From an uncultured bacterium (GTDB lineage: Bacteria > Myxococcota_A > Bradymonadia > UBA7976 > VGTA01): 64,000 nt of DNA. The stretch's first letter is position 1. Every line of letters begins with the position of its first letter. The notes below the pieces were generated by a model that worked only from the letters and a program-made list of their open reading frames with translations, did not search any database and had not been told where the DNA came from. Position numbers and translations under genes: made by a program. Of this stretch, positions 63,145-64,000 are shown piece by piece. The DNA is taken from contig CALSSE010000006.1 of NCBI GenBank assembly GCA_943788935.1, forward strand, positions 144,287 to 208,286, given 5' to 3'.

Positions 63145-64000
63145 CCGTGCAGGTCACGTTCAAAAAGAGATACATTCATGAAGATCTCGTCGAGCATCAT
63201 TTTAAAGACTTAGATCTTAACTCCGCGCTCTTTGAAGGTTCTATTCTTAGTCACGCTCGGTTTGAAAACACTCAGCTCCGGGGCGCCTCTTTCTTTGGTG
63301 TGAACCTGCACCATGCCATCTTCATAGGTTGTGATCTTAGGGGGAGTCGATTTGTTTATGCTCATCTAGAAGGGGCTCGTTTTGAAGGCTGTATACTCGA
63401 TGGGATTGAGTGGATTGAGACGGATGTCTCAGACGCCTCTTTTCAAGATCACTTAATCGACAATAAAGACCCTCATCGTGTCCCAAGTATACGCTACCAA
63501 TGTGCACAAGGTTATTTGTACAGCGTGTACCATTGGCCTGCTCTAGGTACCGATAAGAGCGAGAAACGTCCCTTGTTCTTGCTTCATGGGATGACAGGGC
63601 ATGCCTTAGATTTCCAACCCCTTGTCGATCGATTGAGTAGGCCTGTTTATGCCCTCAACTTGATCGGTCATGGGGAGAGTGACTATCTTTCTATGCTTCA
63701 ACGATCTTCGCTATTGGTGAGAGCTGTCGACTTAGATGAGTTCGATGAGTTCGATGAGTTCGATGAGTTCGATGACTCAAGCGACATGGAGACACAAGCA
63801 GAGACACAAGCAGAGACACAAGCAGAGACACAAGCAGAGACACAAGCAGAGACACAAGTAGAGACAGACAGCAGAAATGAGTCTTCTCCTCCGCTGGGTC
63901 AAGTCGCTAGCGACGATCAAGAAACGCGTAGCGACTTAAGCTATCAAGAAGCAGTGAAACAGGTCAGTGGAGTGATCAAGGAGATCCTCAGCTTAGATCA
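63141..64000 (+). CDS. Partial pentapeptide-repeat / alpha-beta-hydrolase fusion
   Basis: 286 complete codons are open from GTG 63141 to the right edge; a GTG at 63147 also fits and AGGGGG lies upstream. Residues ~25-100 are pentapeptide-like repeats of A-x-F/L-x-x type (SALFEGSILSHARFENTQLR, LEGARFEGCILDG). From ~125 an alpha/beta-hydrolase fold starts (GYLYSVYHWPALG, FLLHGMTGHALDFQPLVDRL, ALNLIGHGESDY), with oxyanion-site HGMTG. The nucleophile elbow lies beyond a low-complexity insert (residues ~198-240) of DEF and ETQA repeats, so it is not seen. It starts on the stop of the DUF3108 gene (GTGA). The substrate is unknown. Confidence 0.8.
   Translation, partial: MTVQVTFKKRYIHEDLVEHHFKDLDLNSALFEGSILSHARFENTQLRGASFFGVNLHHAIFIGCDLRGSRFVYAHLEGARFEGCILDGIEWIETDVSDASFQDHLIDNKDPHRVPSIRYQCAQGYLYSVYHWPALGTDKSEKRPLFLLHGMTGHALDFQPLVDRLSRPVYALNLIGHGESDYLSMLQRSSLLVRAVDLDEFDEFDEFDEFDDSSDMETQAETQAETQAETQAETQAETQVETDSRNESSPPLGQVASDDQETRSDLSYQEAVKQVSGVIKEILSLD
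63735..63770 (+). repeat. 9-bp in-frame tandem repeat, four copies
   Basis: gatgagttc four times in tandem, encoding (Asp-Glu-Phe)4 inside the hydrolase gene, followed by gatgac. The period is a multiple of three, so copy changes would not break the frame. Confidence 0.95.
63789..63860 (+). repeat. 12-bp in-frame tandem repeat, six copies
   Basis: gagacacaagca in five perfect copies and a sixth ending gta, encoding (Glu-Thr-Gln-Ala)5 and ETQV. It is in the same insert as the DEF repeat. The period preserves the reading frame. Confidence 0.95.

Overview
The window looks like a chromosomal segment of a predatory or surface-associated, Myxococcota-like (former Deltaproteobacteria) bacterium of roughly balanced GC content. 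The evidence is the type of genes rather than any marker: a protein ending in a MYXO-CTERM-like anchor, MopE-type D-rich metal-binding motifs, cysteine-rich secreted proteins and lipoproteins, thrombospondin type 3 repeats, non-catalytic FGE-fold domains, large TPR proteins of the kind found in gliding-motility envelopes, HEAT-repeat proteins and a sigma-54 activator. I cannot fix the class from sequence alone; Bradymonadia-like lineages are my best guess. I see no tRNA or rRNA genes, CRISPR arrays, insertion sequences or phage genes.

Layout. 0-5.7 kb: a beta-barrel-like protein running off the left edge, translationally coupled to a cysteine-rich MYXO-CTERM protein; then a membrane sulfatase-fold enzyme and a PilZ protein. 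5.9-9.8 kb: a cytochrome with 30 CXXCH heme motifs overlapping a gene for an outer-membrane barrel, a candidate trans-outer-membrane electron conduit. 9.9-14.1 kb: an inner-membrane protein with seven SLNPF repeats, an FGE-fold/coiled-coil protein and a small unknown. 14.2-16.5 kb: a DHH-type phosphoesterase with unusual motif order and a trypsin-fold lipoprotein that appears catalytically dead. 16.7-24 kb: a MATE transporter, a serine hydrolase, then a minus-strand set (methyltransferase-TPR, TlpA-like thioredoxin, CPBP protease, small membrane protein) and two envelope proteins. 24.5-31.8 kb: a DUF5683-like membrane protein and a 2104-residue mosaic lipoprotein. 32-35.8 kb: Leu/Glu dehydrogenase-family gene, queA and tgt (queuosine tRNA modification). 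35.8-42.4 kb: three exported TPR proteins. 43-47.7 kb: a cysteine-rich lipoprotein, then the conserved rpsP-khpA-rimM-trmD-rplS-rnhB-yraN cluster. 47.8-54 kb: two more alkaline-phosphatase-superfamily proteins (one frameshifted) and an IF2N/coiled-coil protein. 54.2-60.7 kb: a minus-strand run of HEAT lipoprotein, sigma-54 activator, HEAT protein and deoxynucleoside kinase. 60.8-64 kb: signal-peptidase-like gene, DUF3108 gene, and a pentapeptide-repeat/alpha-beta-hydrolase fusion cut by the right edge.

Three genes between 51.6 and 62.4 kb are each split by one apparent extra base in or next to a homopolymer (G5, C7/T6, A6). Removing one base restores one sensible protein each time, so these are probably assembly indels, although real decay or slippage cannot be excluded. 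Short in-frame minisatellites recur through the window. The most novel-looking system is the 30-heme cytochrome/porin pair; next are the SLNPF-repeat/FGE-fold pair and the three-TPR envelope cluster.
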